A stretch of DNA of 64,000 nucleotides. Source: Norana najaformis (taxonomy: Eukaryota > Annelida > Clitellata > Crassiclitellata > Hormogastridae). Below, in pieces: positions 13,200-23,800 of the stretch. Under the pieces are notes generated by a model. It was not told the origin of the DNA, did not search any database, and saw only the letters and a list, made by a program, of their open reading frames with translations. Each line of letters begins with the position of its first letter. Position 1 is the first letter of the stretch. Both the position numbers and the translations under genes were made by a program. The DNA lies in the NCBI GenBank assembly GCA_964023275.1, contig OZ029914.1, forward strand, positions 9,989,561-10,053,560, read 5' to 3'.

Positions 13200-13545
13200 C
13201 AAAACAAATGTTTCAAAATATGAGCATATAACTGCTGTGCTTAAATCTTTGTATTGGCTTCCTGTTCAGCAAAGGATTTGTTTTAAATTGGGACTTACAG
13301 TTTATAAAACATTGAACGCTGGCCAGCCACAATACTTAATCAGTCCTTTACCCCAGACTTACCATTATTCTGCAAGGTCTTCTGCTTGTATTTCTTATAC
13401 CTTGGACTAGAATTCTTCTCGGTGAACGAGCACTTTCGATTGCTGGACCTAAATTTTGGAACTCCCTCTCTGTGTCTGTTCGTTCTCTTCAGTCAATTCT
13501 GTTATTTCGTTCTCAGCATAAAGCTTACCTGTTTCAAATTACTTA
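13200..13545 (+). mobile_element. LINE C-terminal fragment
   Basis: Contains HITAVLKSLYWLPVQQRICFK, LGLTVYKTLNAGQPQYL and, after a frameshift, ERALSIAGPKFWNSL. These are the usual end of a LINE reverse transcriptase. It is absent from the G3 intron, so it inserted after the copies separated or was lost there. Confidence 0.7.
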
Positions 13546-13874
13546 GGCACTATAGGCTGCCTCTCTGTCTTGTGACCTTTTGCATATATACCTGATTGTG
13601 GCTTGCTTTGGTGTGCCACCAATTGATGCCTTGTGCATTAGACACGGGCGCATTAGATATTATTAATTATTATTTCTCTCCCATTCTTTTTCAATGTGTG
13701 CTTCATTTCCTCAGCCTCTGTTTTTCTGTGTCTGTCTAGCGATTATCATCACAACAACCGGATGTCAATCGGTTTGATTGAGAATTTCTATTACTCTACA
13801 ATATAGTAGCATCAGTTTTTGATACAAAATATGGATATATTTTTAATTAGTTACCGGTTTTGTTTTATTTTCAG

Positions 13875-14774
13875 CGAAACTTCTACAAAAATTGGATCCG
13901 GTTTTAGTTCAGACGATCAAAACAAAAGCCTCAGAACAACAAAGACATATTCGTGGATTGACGATCTTAGACAAAGAATTGTTTGTTGTGAATTACAAAA
14001 GTTCACAAGTTGAAGTTTACGATTCGATTAAATTCAGTTTCAGTCGTCAATGGAATTTGAAGGAATTAATTGATCCAAAGGACATAGGATCCTGCAACAG
14101 AAATAAATGTATATACATCTTGGATTTCAAAGACTACTCTGAATCGAAAGAAATCTTCAGAGTTCATCCAAATGGAAAATTAATTAAAAAATGGTCAACA
14201 GGAAAAGATTGGGGTCACAGTTTGTCTGTTACAGAAGAATCGAATGTCATTTTAACTGTTTCGGTTGAAAACAAATTAAAAGAATATTCGCCAGATGGAC
14301 AGTTGATCCGTGAAATAAATCTTTCACGCACAGGATTTTATTATCCATGCCATGCTATAAAACTGACCAATGGTGATTTCGTGATCAGTCATCGCGATAA
14401 TTTAGTTAAGGCTTGTTCAGTGGGGTTCGAAAACGCCGAATCTGCATGGGGTTTGTGTAGTGGATGCACACGGAAAAATTAAGAAGTCATTCGGTGGAAA
14501 ATTTGAAACGACCATCAAACAAGTGGATGGGCCAGAATATTTGGCCGTCGATGGAAATGGATTCGTGATGGTCGCCGATCGAATGAATGGTCGAGTTTTG
14601 TTACTGCATTCAGATTTGCAATTTCAGAGAGAAATTCTCCCAAAAGGAAAACACGGATTACAATATCCATCGAGGATACTTCTGGACCAGACAAATAATC
14701 GACTGTTTGTGGCTGATGACGGAAAATGGGACCCTAATAAGGGCAGACAAATTTTAATTTTTGAGTTTAGATAA
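13875..14774 (+). pseudogene. NHL beta-propeller exon N1 (frameshifted)
   Basis: Starts after TTTTCAG in phase 1 (CG AAA CTT CTA...), the same border as exon N3, and ends at a TAA after ILIFEFR. It encodes a six-bladed-type NHL propeller, seen in repeated units such as LAVDGNGFVMVADRMNGRVLLL and RILLDQTNNRLFVADDG. NHL propellers bind protein or RNA partners, as in TRIM-NHL proteins. One frameshift at about 14440 (near CATGGGGTTTGTG) splits the frame into 13892-14482 and 14460-14774. Apart from that it is well preserved, so damage is recent or is a sequence error. It would be the terminal exon of G1. Confidence 0.85.
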
Positions 14775-14970
14775 TTAAGTGAAATATAACAAGAGACCAC
14801 ATTAACTTGAAACCCAGATAATATATATATTACTGGTCTGTTAAAAAAAAGGGAAATGGACAACGTTTGTTCTTTCTATGCGATGATTGTCATCTGTAGA
14901 GGCGACTACTAAGTTTCGAAGAAAACGGCTTCCATACTTGTTGAATGGACGACCTTGACAATGCACTTGA

Positions 14971-14973
14971 TGA
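14971..14973. repeat. target-site duplication TGA (left)
   Basis: TGA lies directly before the CACTGG end of transposon 1 and again directly after its other end (17602-17604). Confidence 0.7.
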
Positions 14974-17601
14974 CACTGGCCAACAGAAAAAAAATTTTTT
15001 CTTGTTGCCTTCGGTTTTAGACCTGTTCTTGGGGTAATTTTGGGCGCTGATTCAGAAAATGTCATTGGATTGAGTGCATCAGGTCTAGTTTCTGAGATAT
15101 CGTCGATTTTGTAAAGAAAACCCAGTCCACTCTTTAAACGATGTCTTTGGCAAAACTAAAATGTCATAATAAGCTTTATTTATGGCTAATTATAATTCTT
15201 GCTGATTCATATAATGCCTACATCCTTATAATGTAAAATCAGCATATCTTGCCGCGTGCTGAGATATTGCTGATTCAACGAAATAACTATTCCGTAGCCT
15301 ACAGCTTACTCAGCACTAAATTCATGGCCTCATTTAGAATTTATTTGTGCTTATACAGCGTTTCATGGTTTCGAACTATGTAAATAGATTATGCTGAAGT
15401 CAGCATTTATAGCCTATATAAACCGCCTCCTGAAAGCTAGAGCAGCCGCAGTCGTCTTAGGGCATATTAAGAGTTGGTCGCAAGAACAATCTGTGAATGT
15501 GAGCATTAAATAACTACATGTTCTTACTATTTTTTAGGTTAGTCATTTAATTCCTCAGATGCGAACATCCTTAAGGTTATGGCTACTTCCAGACGGAGCT
15601 GCATTAACCATCCAGACATATTCTGCTACATTTGTGGGGAATACACACTAAAAGCAAACAGGAAACCGATTTCTGAGTTTGTAAAAAGAGCATATGTAGG
15701 TTATTTTGGTGTCAAACTTGGAGATCAAGATAAGCAATGGGCTCCTCATACAGTATGCAAAACTTGTATTGAACAATTGCGCCACTGGACAATTGGAAAG
15801 AGAAGCTGCCTGAAATTTGGTGTACCGATGGTTTGGAGGGAAGAGATAAACCACTTGGACGACTGTTACTTTTGTATGGTTAATATCATAGGCATCAATC
15901 GAAATAATCGTCACAAGTTGTCTTACCCTGATATACCTTCAGCCAGGAGACCTGTTCCGCATTCGGATATTGTACCAGTTCCACCTTTTCGCGAACTACC
16001 TCAGCTCTCAGACGATGACACTTGCATGTCCAATATCGGACAAGATGACGAAAGTGAAGAAAGTGGGGGCAGTGACAGTGATTTCCAATCAACTTCACAC
16101 AGTGAACGTTTTGACGAAAAAGAGTTGAGTGATCTGATCAGGGACTTAAATCTTTCCAAAGAGTCCTCTGAATTGCTTGCGTCCAGACTAAAGGAAAAGA
16201 ATGCACTTCAGCCTGGAACGAAAATTACAATTTATAGAAACAGAGAAAAGGATTTGCTGCCATTCTTTACCGAAGACAACAACCTAGTATTCTGTAATGA
16301 CATCAGCAACTTATTGAAGAAAATTGGTCTGTCGGATTACAGCCCAGATGAGTGGCGTCTTTTTATCGACAGTTCAAAACGTAGTCTGAAATGTGTGCTT
16401 TTAAATAACGGCAACAAATTTGGTTCTATTCCAATCGGTCACTCCACCAGGATGAAAGAAGAGTACAATGCCATCTCTTTAGTACTGGAAAAGATAAAAT
16501 ACAAAGAACATCAATGGGTAATTTGTGTAGACTTGAAGATGGTAAATTTCCTCCTTGGTCAACAAAGTGGCTACACAAAGTATCCCTGCTTTTTGTGTCT
16601 TTGGAACAGTAGAGCCAAGCATGAACATTGGACAAGAAAAGATTGGCCTTCGAGGAAAGACATGGTGGTTGGAGCTCAAAATGTAATCAAGGAATCTTTG
16701 GTGGCACGAGATAGGATCATACTGCCACCACTACATATAAAGCTAGGCCTGATGAAAGAATTTGTCAGGGCTTTGAATAAAGAAGGTTCATGCTTCGAAT
16801 ACATAGTACACAAGTTACCAGGAATTACAATGGAAAAATTGAAGGCTGGAATCTTCGATGGTCCACAGATCAGGCAACTTATGAATGACCCACTTTTCAT
16901 ACCATCAATCAATGAAATCGAATCTTGTGCCTGGTCTTCCTTTGTTCTTGTAACTAAAAATTTTCTTGGCAACAAGAAGGCAGACAATTATGCACAACTA
17001 GTAGAGGATATGCTTCTTCATTTCAACAAGCTTGGCTGCAACATGAGCATTAAAGTCCATTATCTCCACAGTCACTTAGATCGCTGATTTCCAGAGAATC
17101 TTGGTGACTTCAGCGAAGAGCAAGGTGAAAGATTTCACCAAGACATCAAAACAATGGAAAATCGATATCAAGGAAGATGGGATGCACACATGATGGCAGA
17201 CTATTGCTGGAATATTATGCGCGATTGTTCCGGCAGATGCCACACTCGGAAATCGTACAAAAGGAGCTTCTTCGGTGTCGAATGACTTGAAATTTTTATA
17301 ACAAACTTGTTCTGTTTGGTATCATATAAGTACAGTTTCAGGTACTACCATTTTCTTTCAAGTATTTGTATTATTATGTTTATTTAGTGTATCACATAAT
17401 AAATTGAGCACTACATAATTATAGCTATAGCCTTATGTTTTATGGGCGAGCAGAGGCAAGGACTGGTATATGGCATAATGTTCTATATCTCGAAAACTAG
17501 ACCTGCTGGGAGAAAACTGGTGCCTTTTCTGGAATCAGCAGGTCAAATATACCCAGAAACAGTTCTAACATTTGAGGCAACAAATTATGTGTTGGCCAGT
17601 G
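14974..17601 (+). mobile_element. CACTG-terminated DNA transposon, copy 1 (2628 bp)
   Basis: Both ends carry the inverted repeat CACTGGCCAACA. Beyond these 12 perfect bases the similarity continues imperfectly for about 110 bp (shared TTGTTGCC, GCTGATTC, CAGGTCTAGTTT and GAGATAT, in order). GCTGATTC also recurs subterminally near 15200 and 15270. It is flanked by TGA on both sides. CACT(A/G) ends, subterminal repeats and a 3-bp target duplication are features of the CACTA (EnSpm/CMC) superfamily; the assignment is inference. It carries one gene (15579 onward). It lies 200 bp beyond exon N1, in the same orientation. Confidence 0.9.
15579..17285 (+). pseudogene. putative transposase of the CACTG element, one in-frame stop
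   Basis: An open frame of 502 codons ends at a TGA (17085-17087). The same frame then continues with FPENLGDFSEEQGERFHQD and RYQGRWDAHMMADYCW to a TGA at 17283-17285, which is clearly the rest of the protein. N-terminal cysteine pairs C16/C19 and C60/C63, and then C96/C99, suggest zinc binding. Next come an acidic linker (about 140-180) and a core with LFID264SSKRSLK, ICVD318LKMV, YPC337FLC340LW and LPPLH386IKLG. I propose D264 and D318 as two members of a DDE triad, with the Glu of SEEQGERFH after the stop as the third. The family is widespread in animals as 'uncharacterized protein'. The ATG at 15579 is chosen because copies 2 and 3 align from MxxxRRxCxNxPD. Confidence 0.8.
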
Positions 17602-17604
17602 TGA
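17602..17604. repeat. target-site duplication TGA (right)
   Basis: Matches 14971-14973 across transposon 1. It merges into the following ATCT microsatellite. Confidence 0.65.
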
Positions 17605-17745
<141 letters not shown>

Positions 17746-17889
17746 ATCTATCGATGTGTCTTTCGTTGCTGTAGTTTTCTATCACCGTTTATATGTCTAT
17801 AGCTGTTCGTCTGTCTCCATTCCTCCGTGTCTCAATCGCATGCACTTATCATGTTGGTCGTCTTTGCGTGCTTTAGTAAGCCTATTAAT

Positions 17890-18238
17890 GTTCCACAGAC
17901 GTTTAATAAATTCGTTACACAATTTGGATACAGTTTTAGTTCAGACGATCGAAACAAAAGCTTCACTAAAACGAAAGAAATCGACTCGTGGATTGACGAT
18001 CTTAGACAAGGAATGGTTAGTTGTGAGTCATTTGAATTCAGAAGTTGAAGTTTACAATTCGATAAAATTCATTTTTAGCGTCAATGGAATTTGAAGGTAA
18101 TTCGTCCAGACCTTGCAACAGAAATAAATGTTTCTACATCTTCGATTACAAAGACTCTTCTGGGAAATCGAATGAAATCTTGAGAGTTGATCCATTTAGA
18201 AAATAAGTAAAGACGTGGTCAACAAAGAGTCGATTATA
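17890..18238 (+). pseudogene. NHL exon relic N2 (truncated)
   Basis: Matches the first third of the NHL exons: LDTVLVQTIETKAS, RGLTILDKEWLVVS and VEVYNSIKFIFS. It then has frameshifts through the region matching GSCNRNKCIYIL, and stops at a LINE near 18245. The 5' border has an extra base relative to the phase-1 start of N1 and N3. No function is likely. Confidence 0.75.
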
Positions 18239-18244
18239 ATAAGA

Positions 18245-19230
18245 CACTTTATATGGCCCCGTAACCCGGCCCAGGCAGAAGGGCTTTGTGCATGAGTTCA
18301 AAAATCAACAGCAGTCATAAGATATCTTAAAGAGATATGTCTTGAGCCATGACTTGAATGTGTCCAGGGATGAGGCAGTCGTCACATGGTCAGGAAGATT
18401 GTTCCTCGCATTAAGTCCGGCGACAGAGAAGGAACATTCGCCGAACCCCGTGAAAGACCGCGGAACATGCAGTTGATTCCTCGATGAGGACCGCAGCTGA
18501 TAAGTGTTCTGGATGAACGCTGCTCGAATGCAGAAGTCGGATATAAATAGTTTAGAATAAGACGATTCTGAACCTTGTATGTGATTAGGCACAGTTTGTA
18601 GGTGATCCGCTGAGGAACGTGCAGGCAGTGCAGGTGTCACGCAGCAGATCAATGACTTCATTAGATAGTGTCCGGCCATAGATGGGGCGGGCAGCAGAGT
18701 TTAGGTCATACAGCTGTCAAAGTGAACTCAAACATTGCGAATGGTGTCATCTGATCGAAGTTCAGCATCATTGAGGGCGAAGTTACTCCAGTCAAGTGAA
18801 GTTACTGCAGTCAAGTAGATGGCGACGCCAGAGGGTAGTGCACCATAGGAACTCGGACTTTGATGGATTGAGTCTCAGACGGCTGGACGCTTTCCACTCT
18901 GAAATTTCCGCGATACACAGCAGCACTCTCTGTTTCAGCTCAGCGGTTTCTGATGGTACACAGAAGTAGCAAAGCTATGTATCATCCGCATAGCAGTGGT
19001 GAAGGAGACCATGCGCTTGTGTAATTCTCTTCACATCAGTCGTGTATAATACGAAGAGGAGGGGCCCGGCCACAGATGACCAGCCTGGGGACCAAGTGGG
19101 CTGATTGCGTGCACCCTTTCACATACGATTCAAGCCAACTGAGTACTTTTTCTCTGACTCCAAACAAGCGAGACATTCGCTGAATTCGAATGTCGTGGTA
19201 GACTGTATCGAATGCATGTCACGGTTTCGT
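18245..19230 (-). mobile_element. LINE reverse transcriptase relic
   Basis: On the minus strand the order is a FDTVYHDI-like motif near 19210, then FGVREKVLSWLESYVKG. The C-terminal end lies at 18679-18305, with TYQLRSSSRNQLHVPRS, GECSFSVAGLNARNNLP and DTFKSWLKTYLF. Frames are broken. It cuts off NHL relic N2. Confidence 0.8.
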
Positions 19231-19454
19231 GGTTGATGGCGAGTTATGCCCTGTATGTAAATAGCAAGGAGTTTTGTGAGGTGTCGGCAATTTAAAACCT
19301 CAGACAGACCTTGGTATTTTATTTTAGCATTAGGCTATTTATTATTGATATAAACTGAAATAGACCTATTAATAGCAACGAAACAAAATAACTGTCAGTT
19401 AAAGTCAAGACCACATATAATAGAGGTCGACGGCCGTTCCCTTCCCCAAGGCCC

Positions 19455-19764
19455 ACCCCCAAACAACGATCTTAAGACTGTGGCGCCCTCGGGTGAGGCA
19501 TCTGAGGCCAAGAAACTGTATAATGAGGGCATCGTATCATTAAAGGCGATGTTGCCGCTTTTTGATACAGGGTCAGGGTCGGTGTACGACCTGCGTCACT
19601 TCACTCTGTCCGGCACAGCACCAAACCTGGCACGGTGGGACTACCATGCGACACATGTCAACCAGCTGCTTCTGCTGAGCAACATCGATCCCGATAAACT
19701 GTTCCAGTCGATCTGGCAGCGATGGATCGGTTACATGAAGGGAAAGAGAGCACCCCATAATTAG
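19455..19764 (+). CDS. GLCE: last exon of D-glucuronyl C5-epimerase
   Basis: The frame reads [22 protein letters not shown], then [38 protein letters not shown], a run to the WIGYMKGK stretch, and RAPHN before TAG. This is the conserved C-terminus of heparosan-N-sulfate-glucuronate 5-epimerase, a Golgi enzyme that converts glucuronate to iduronate in heparan sulfate. The animal proteins end in a very similar -RAKHN. One residue is inserted in LSGTAPN. The exon is more GC-rich than its surroundings and fully open. I could not place its 5' border: an AG follows a pyrimidine-rich stretch near 19450. No upstream exons of this gene are visible in the window, so it is either the end of a gene with a very long intron or a stranded exon. 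Confidence 0.85.
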
Positions 19765-20324
19765 ATCGAAGAATTATATTCAGTGTGCCCAAAACTGGAT
19801 CATGGGAGAGAGTAGCGTTGTGTCGTTATTATGGATCAGGGTCGTGAATGAATCAAGAGAGCTTCTGGATAGAGGACCAAACTGGTTTCTACATCAGTTG
19901 ATACATTTGCAGGATTGAGCAAATTTCATGAAATCAGCTGCCGTCTCATTCTTGCATCATCAGGGCATACATTTCAGTAAATGAGTTTGAACGGTGCTTG
20001 CATTTAGGGAATTTAAGTTTGATGAAGCAGCTAAGCAAAATTTATGAATTGAAGGAGGATGTGTATGTTGATGTATGTTGTTAAAGGGGGTAACCATCTC
20101 TTGGATCAAAGTTGAAGGGACTGCTGATCTTCTATCTGGGGAGATTAAACAGCTGTTGATAACTTCTTGGTGCCTGGCAATTGAAATCGTGCTTTCACTG
20201 AACCAAAGTTGGCATTCATTTTAATTTCCAACATTCCGAAAAGCTGCCAACCTCCGATGTTCTCTCAGCTCTTCAGTGAACCAATTTAACAACCATCGTA
20301 CAGTTTTTTAGTTTAACCACTGTA

Positions 20325-20475
20325 CCAAATCGTAATCTGGAGATTTCTACAGCGCCCAACGAAAGCTAAGTCGCAGGAACCAGGTTATTCACAGGCGCTC
20401 AGTCAAAACAAAATTGATAGGCAAAAGGGTTCCGTTCCAGGTCAAGATTCAGGTCAAGATACCAAAGTAGACTAA
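20325..20475 (-). mobile_element. L2-like LINE 3' end
   Basis: Shows the GGCGCTGTAGAAATCTC-type end (read on the minus strand) and about 120 bp of the preceding 3' untranslated sequence, matching 2735-2880. Confidence 0.7.
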
Positions 20476-21429
20476 TAGTAGTAACAAGTGTAAACTCCAG
20501 GGCTTTGCAGTCAAAAGACTAGTCTGTTTCACGATCGGTCAATGAGGACAAACTTGCTAATGCAACATATTGAGACTGATCTTGTGACGAGTTGACTTCC
20601 ATAGGGCAATCACCAGCTTCTGTGATCTTATGATGTGACAGGATCAGTTTCGTCATAATTGCTTCATCATTCTGTTTGCTTTTCATTCTTCATCTTTCAG
20701 TAGAGTTTTCTCTTTCATGTCATGTGAGGGCAAATTTGCCAGGATTTCTGAGCAAAATAAATTTTCTGTTTTTGTACTTATTTATTATCTGCAGCTAAAT
20801 CTGTTTAAATGATGCCTATCAGTATAAGTATCAGTTGGCACTTGCCGTTGAAAACAATATAACAGTGCTTACTGGGCTTCGCTTATAATTTATCATTGAC
20901 TTTAGTTTCACTCAGAATTCATTTGCGCCTATGAGTACAAATTTCATGCTTTCTTGAATATAATAAAACTGGTGGTCGATACGTGTTAATAAGATTTCAA
21001 AGCATTGAAGCATGCATAGTGTTATAAAGGTCTAAATACAGTTGCAGTTTTAAGTGTGGCCCATTATGTTAGATTGGCTCATCATTTTGTAGTCTCACCT
21101 AGAGCTTCCTCACTAAGCTAAAGCTGTTTAGTAATTCATTAGGAACTCCCTCTGTCCACAGTTTGAGCTGGTTACACGATATGAATTTGATATCGAGCAG
21201 AAACGCCCTATTTTACATTTGAATTGAACTCATGTGGTCTAACATCAAATACTTTGGGACAGTTTAATTGTTGGGAAAGTCCAAGTACAAATGATTATCT
21301 GAATGCGTTTACATTTTCAAGAGCTAGAAGGCAGAGTGCAAAGGAACAGTTCAAAACAATTGCTTTATGTGAACCACAGGATACAATCTTGTGCAGTAAT
21401 TCAATGTATTAATTAGTATGATCGTAAGA

Positions 21430-21560
21430 ATAATTGTAAACTTGAGATTTCTACAGTGCCCAATGAAAGCCAAGTCGCTGGAAGCAGCTTATTCACGGGC
21501 GCTCAGTCAAAACAAAACCGATAGATTGGAAGGGTTTGGTTTCATGCAAAAGATATCTCC
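21430..21560 (-). mobile_element. L2-like LINE 3' end
   Basis: A short, more diverged copy of the same 3' end. Confidence 0.6.
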
Positions 21561-23459
21561 ATATGTGGAGGTAACAAGATAATAACCAAATGAGTTTCTG
21601 CCAAGGACAGTGGATTTGCTGACTAATTTTAATATGGATAGTTAGTGTCCTGAGTCTAGTGAGTTCGTGTAGAACTGCTTATTTGTCAGTTAATAATTTC
21701 CTTCCAGAATTGATTTGATTGAAAAACCAGTGAATAGGCAATTTCTTTTATACAGCTTTGACTTGGTTTCTAAAAGTCACAAGATTTCACAACCAATGTC
21801 ACTAACTTAGAATGGCTTTCAAAAAGTCTTCTCATACCTCATACTAAGATGGGCTTGGTGCTCAATAGGCGTTTGAGTGTAAAACTGCCATGTTACCTCT
21901 ATTATAGAGTTCCTTTGGAGGTCACGGACATCTCATAATTCTACGGGTGCTTGTAAATTCTGTATATTTAAGCCATGAGAATCAATCACAGATGTCTGTT
22001 CCATCAAAGAAAAGTTAAGAAAATATTGGGTCAAGTTGAATCAAGGATGAGATCCATGAACAAACATGTTAAAATAACAATGTACTGTGTAAAAAATTGC
22101 CTGGTAATGTTTTTCCTGTTGCTGTGTTTAATTTGTTGCAACAATTCCATTGCCTCCCTTAAAATTTCAACTCATTGAGTAATTGTTGTTTAACACTGGC
22201 AAGTGCTATTGGTATTGCTTCAGTTCATATTTAATTTGACAGATTTGCACTCCTCTTTATAAACAATATTGTATGCAGATGTCGTATAACAGTTTGAGCC
22301 ATGCTATGAGAATTTCAACCAAGGTGTATCAGCTTATGTCATCGTCAGTCAAAACTGATTCTAACTGGCTGAAATGTGAACTTTGAAATATTAGCAGGTC
22401 AAGTTCAAATTTTGTTGTTTTTTATTTTGTCAAATTCAGTGATTTCGTGAATTCATGTTTCATCGTTTTTAATTGAAGCTGAAATCATGCAGCAGAATTA
22501 CCTGGACTGTAATTTTAAATAGCATCATTTGGGGTCAATGCTTTTGACCCAATCTGCCCATTAAAGCATTTGTATTGGTTGTTTGATTTCCATGTTGATG
22601 TGGTCAAGCGAGTCAAGCAGGAGGCTGTGATAGCCTAACAATTCTGAGCCGTTATGTGGCGTTATTTCGAAATTTTGTTCTAAATCTATATTTCGAAATA
22701 TTGATATGATTTAAGGTCTGTTTCAACAAATAATCATACTTTTTGAAACTTCTGTGAACTTTAAAATAAGGAAAGAAATGTAGAAAATATGAAAATGAGA
22801 ACAATTCTGGATACTTGAGTGTAAGCAATGTTCAGAAATCTACTGCAAATCAAGTCTTATTCGCAAATATGGTTTAGTGATTATTTCTATACGAATCAGG
22901 AACAGTTTGTAAGTATTGCATAAGACTATGTGAGTTTTGAGAAGACCTTTGTATACACATTATGATGATGCAGAGGTGTAAACATCTGCCTTGATTTAAA
23001 ATTGCAAATAAGAGTTTCCTGTGTCATGCTGATTTAGTTTTCATTTCTTACTTTTATCATTGTTTTCGCATCATATTCTATTTGCAGTATTTAAAGTTGA
23101 AAAACCGCTAAAGAGTTTTTAGGCCTAGTATTTGTGGTGACATTAAGTGGAATTTGCTTATTGTTTATCTTTTAAGGCAAAGTTCATCTGGTTATGGTTT
23201 TAGAATTTGGAGTTTGTCTATGAGTTTATTGTTGAGTTTTGAAATGTATTCAGTTTATCATTCATAGTTAGTATTTCTAGATTAAGTCTCGGTTGTTATA
23301 TCGGATATTTCTGTTTGAAAAGTTTAGTCGAAAGTACCAGTAATAAGTTGTACCCTCAGCTTCTGTCACAGTCCTGTCCAACGCACAACTATTGGTGGAT
23401 CTTAGTGATACAATACAATAATCTATAATTTAATAATACCCTCCTTACATAGTTCAGAA

Positions 23460-23660
23460 GTGCACATTGAAGCCCGGAAACAGGAGACATTAAGAGCTAT
23501 AAACAGACAGAAAGAGGTAAGTTTTCAGCTTGGAGTGGAAGGCAGACACAGTAACAGAGTTGCAAATGTGATTAGGTAGAGAGTTCCAGATGGATGGACC
23601 AGCAACAGTGAATGAACACCGGCCAAACACTATACGTCTGCCAGGAACAACTTAAGTGAA
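23460..23660 (-). mobile_element. LINE C-terminal tail (weak)
   Basis: The + strand wording (AGAGTTCCAGATGGATGG and neighbours) is that of the reverse complement of LINE tails elsewhere in the window. No frame survives. Confidence 0.4.
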
Positions 23661-23727
23661 CTGATTGATTGCAAAGTAACTCAGTAGTGATGTAGCATCT
23701 TAATAAGGCCATGTACACATTTTGTTT

Positions 23728-23800
23728 TGGCATGGTAGCAGATTGGTTAAAGCATATGGCTTGTAACACAAAGATTACGGGTTCAAGCCGCACCCCGAAG
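23728..23800 (+). repeat. tRNA-Thr(TGU)-like sequence
   Basis: Shows a D-arm-like TAGCAGATTGGTTAAAGCA, an anticodon stem-loop with CTTGTAA (anticodon TGT) and a T arm GGGTTCAAGCC. Stem pairing at the acceptor end is poor, so it is probably a tRNA-derived SINE or pseudogene. Confidence 0.45.

Noticed and set aside
13819-14013. 64-aa frame overlapping the start of NHL exon N1
   Set aside because: Out of frame with the conserved propeller sequence, which is shared by four copies.
15648-15914. 88-aa frame opposite the transposase (and similar reverse frames)
   Set aside because: Antisense shadow of a clear coding region; repeated identically in copy 2 only because the element is repeated.
23728-23800. 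Functional tRNA-Thr gene
   Set aside because: Anticodon and T arms are good, but the acceptor stem does not pair well and SINE-like relatives exist nearby.
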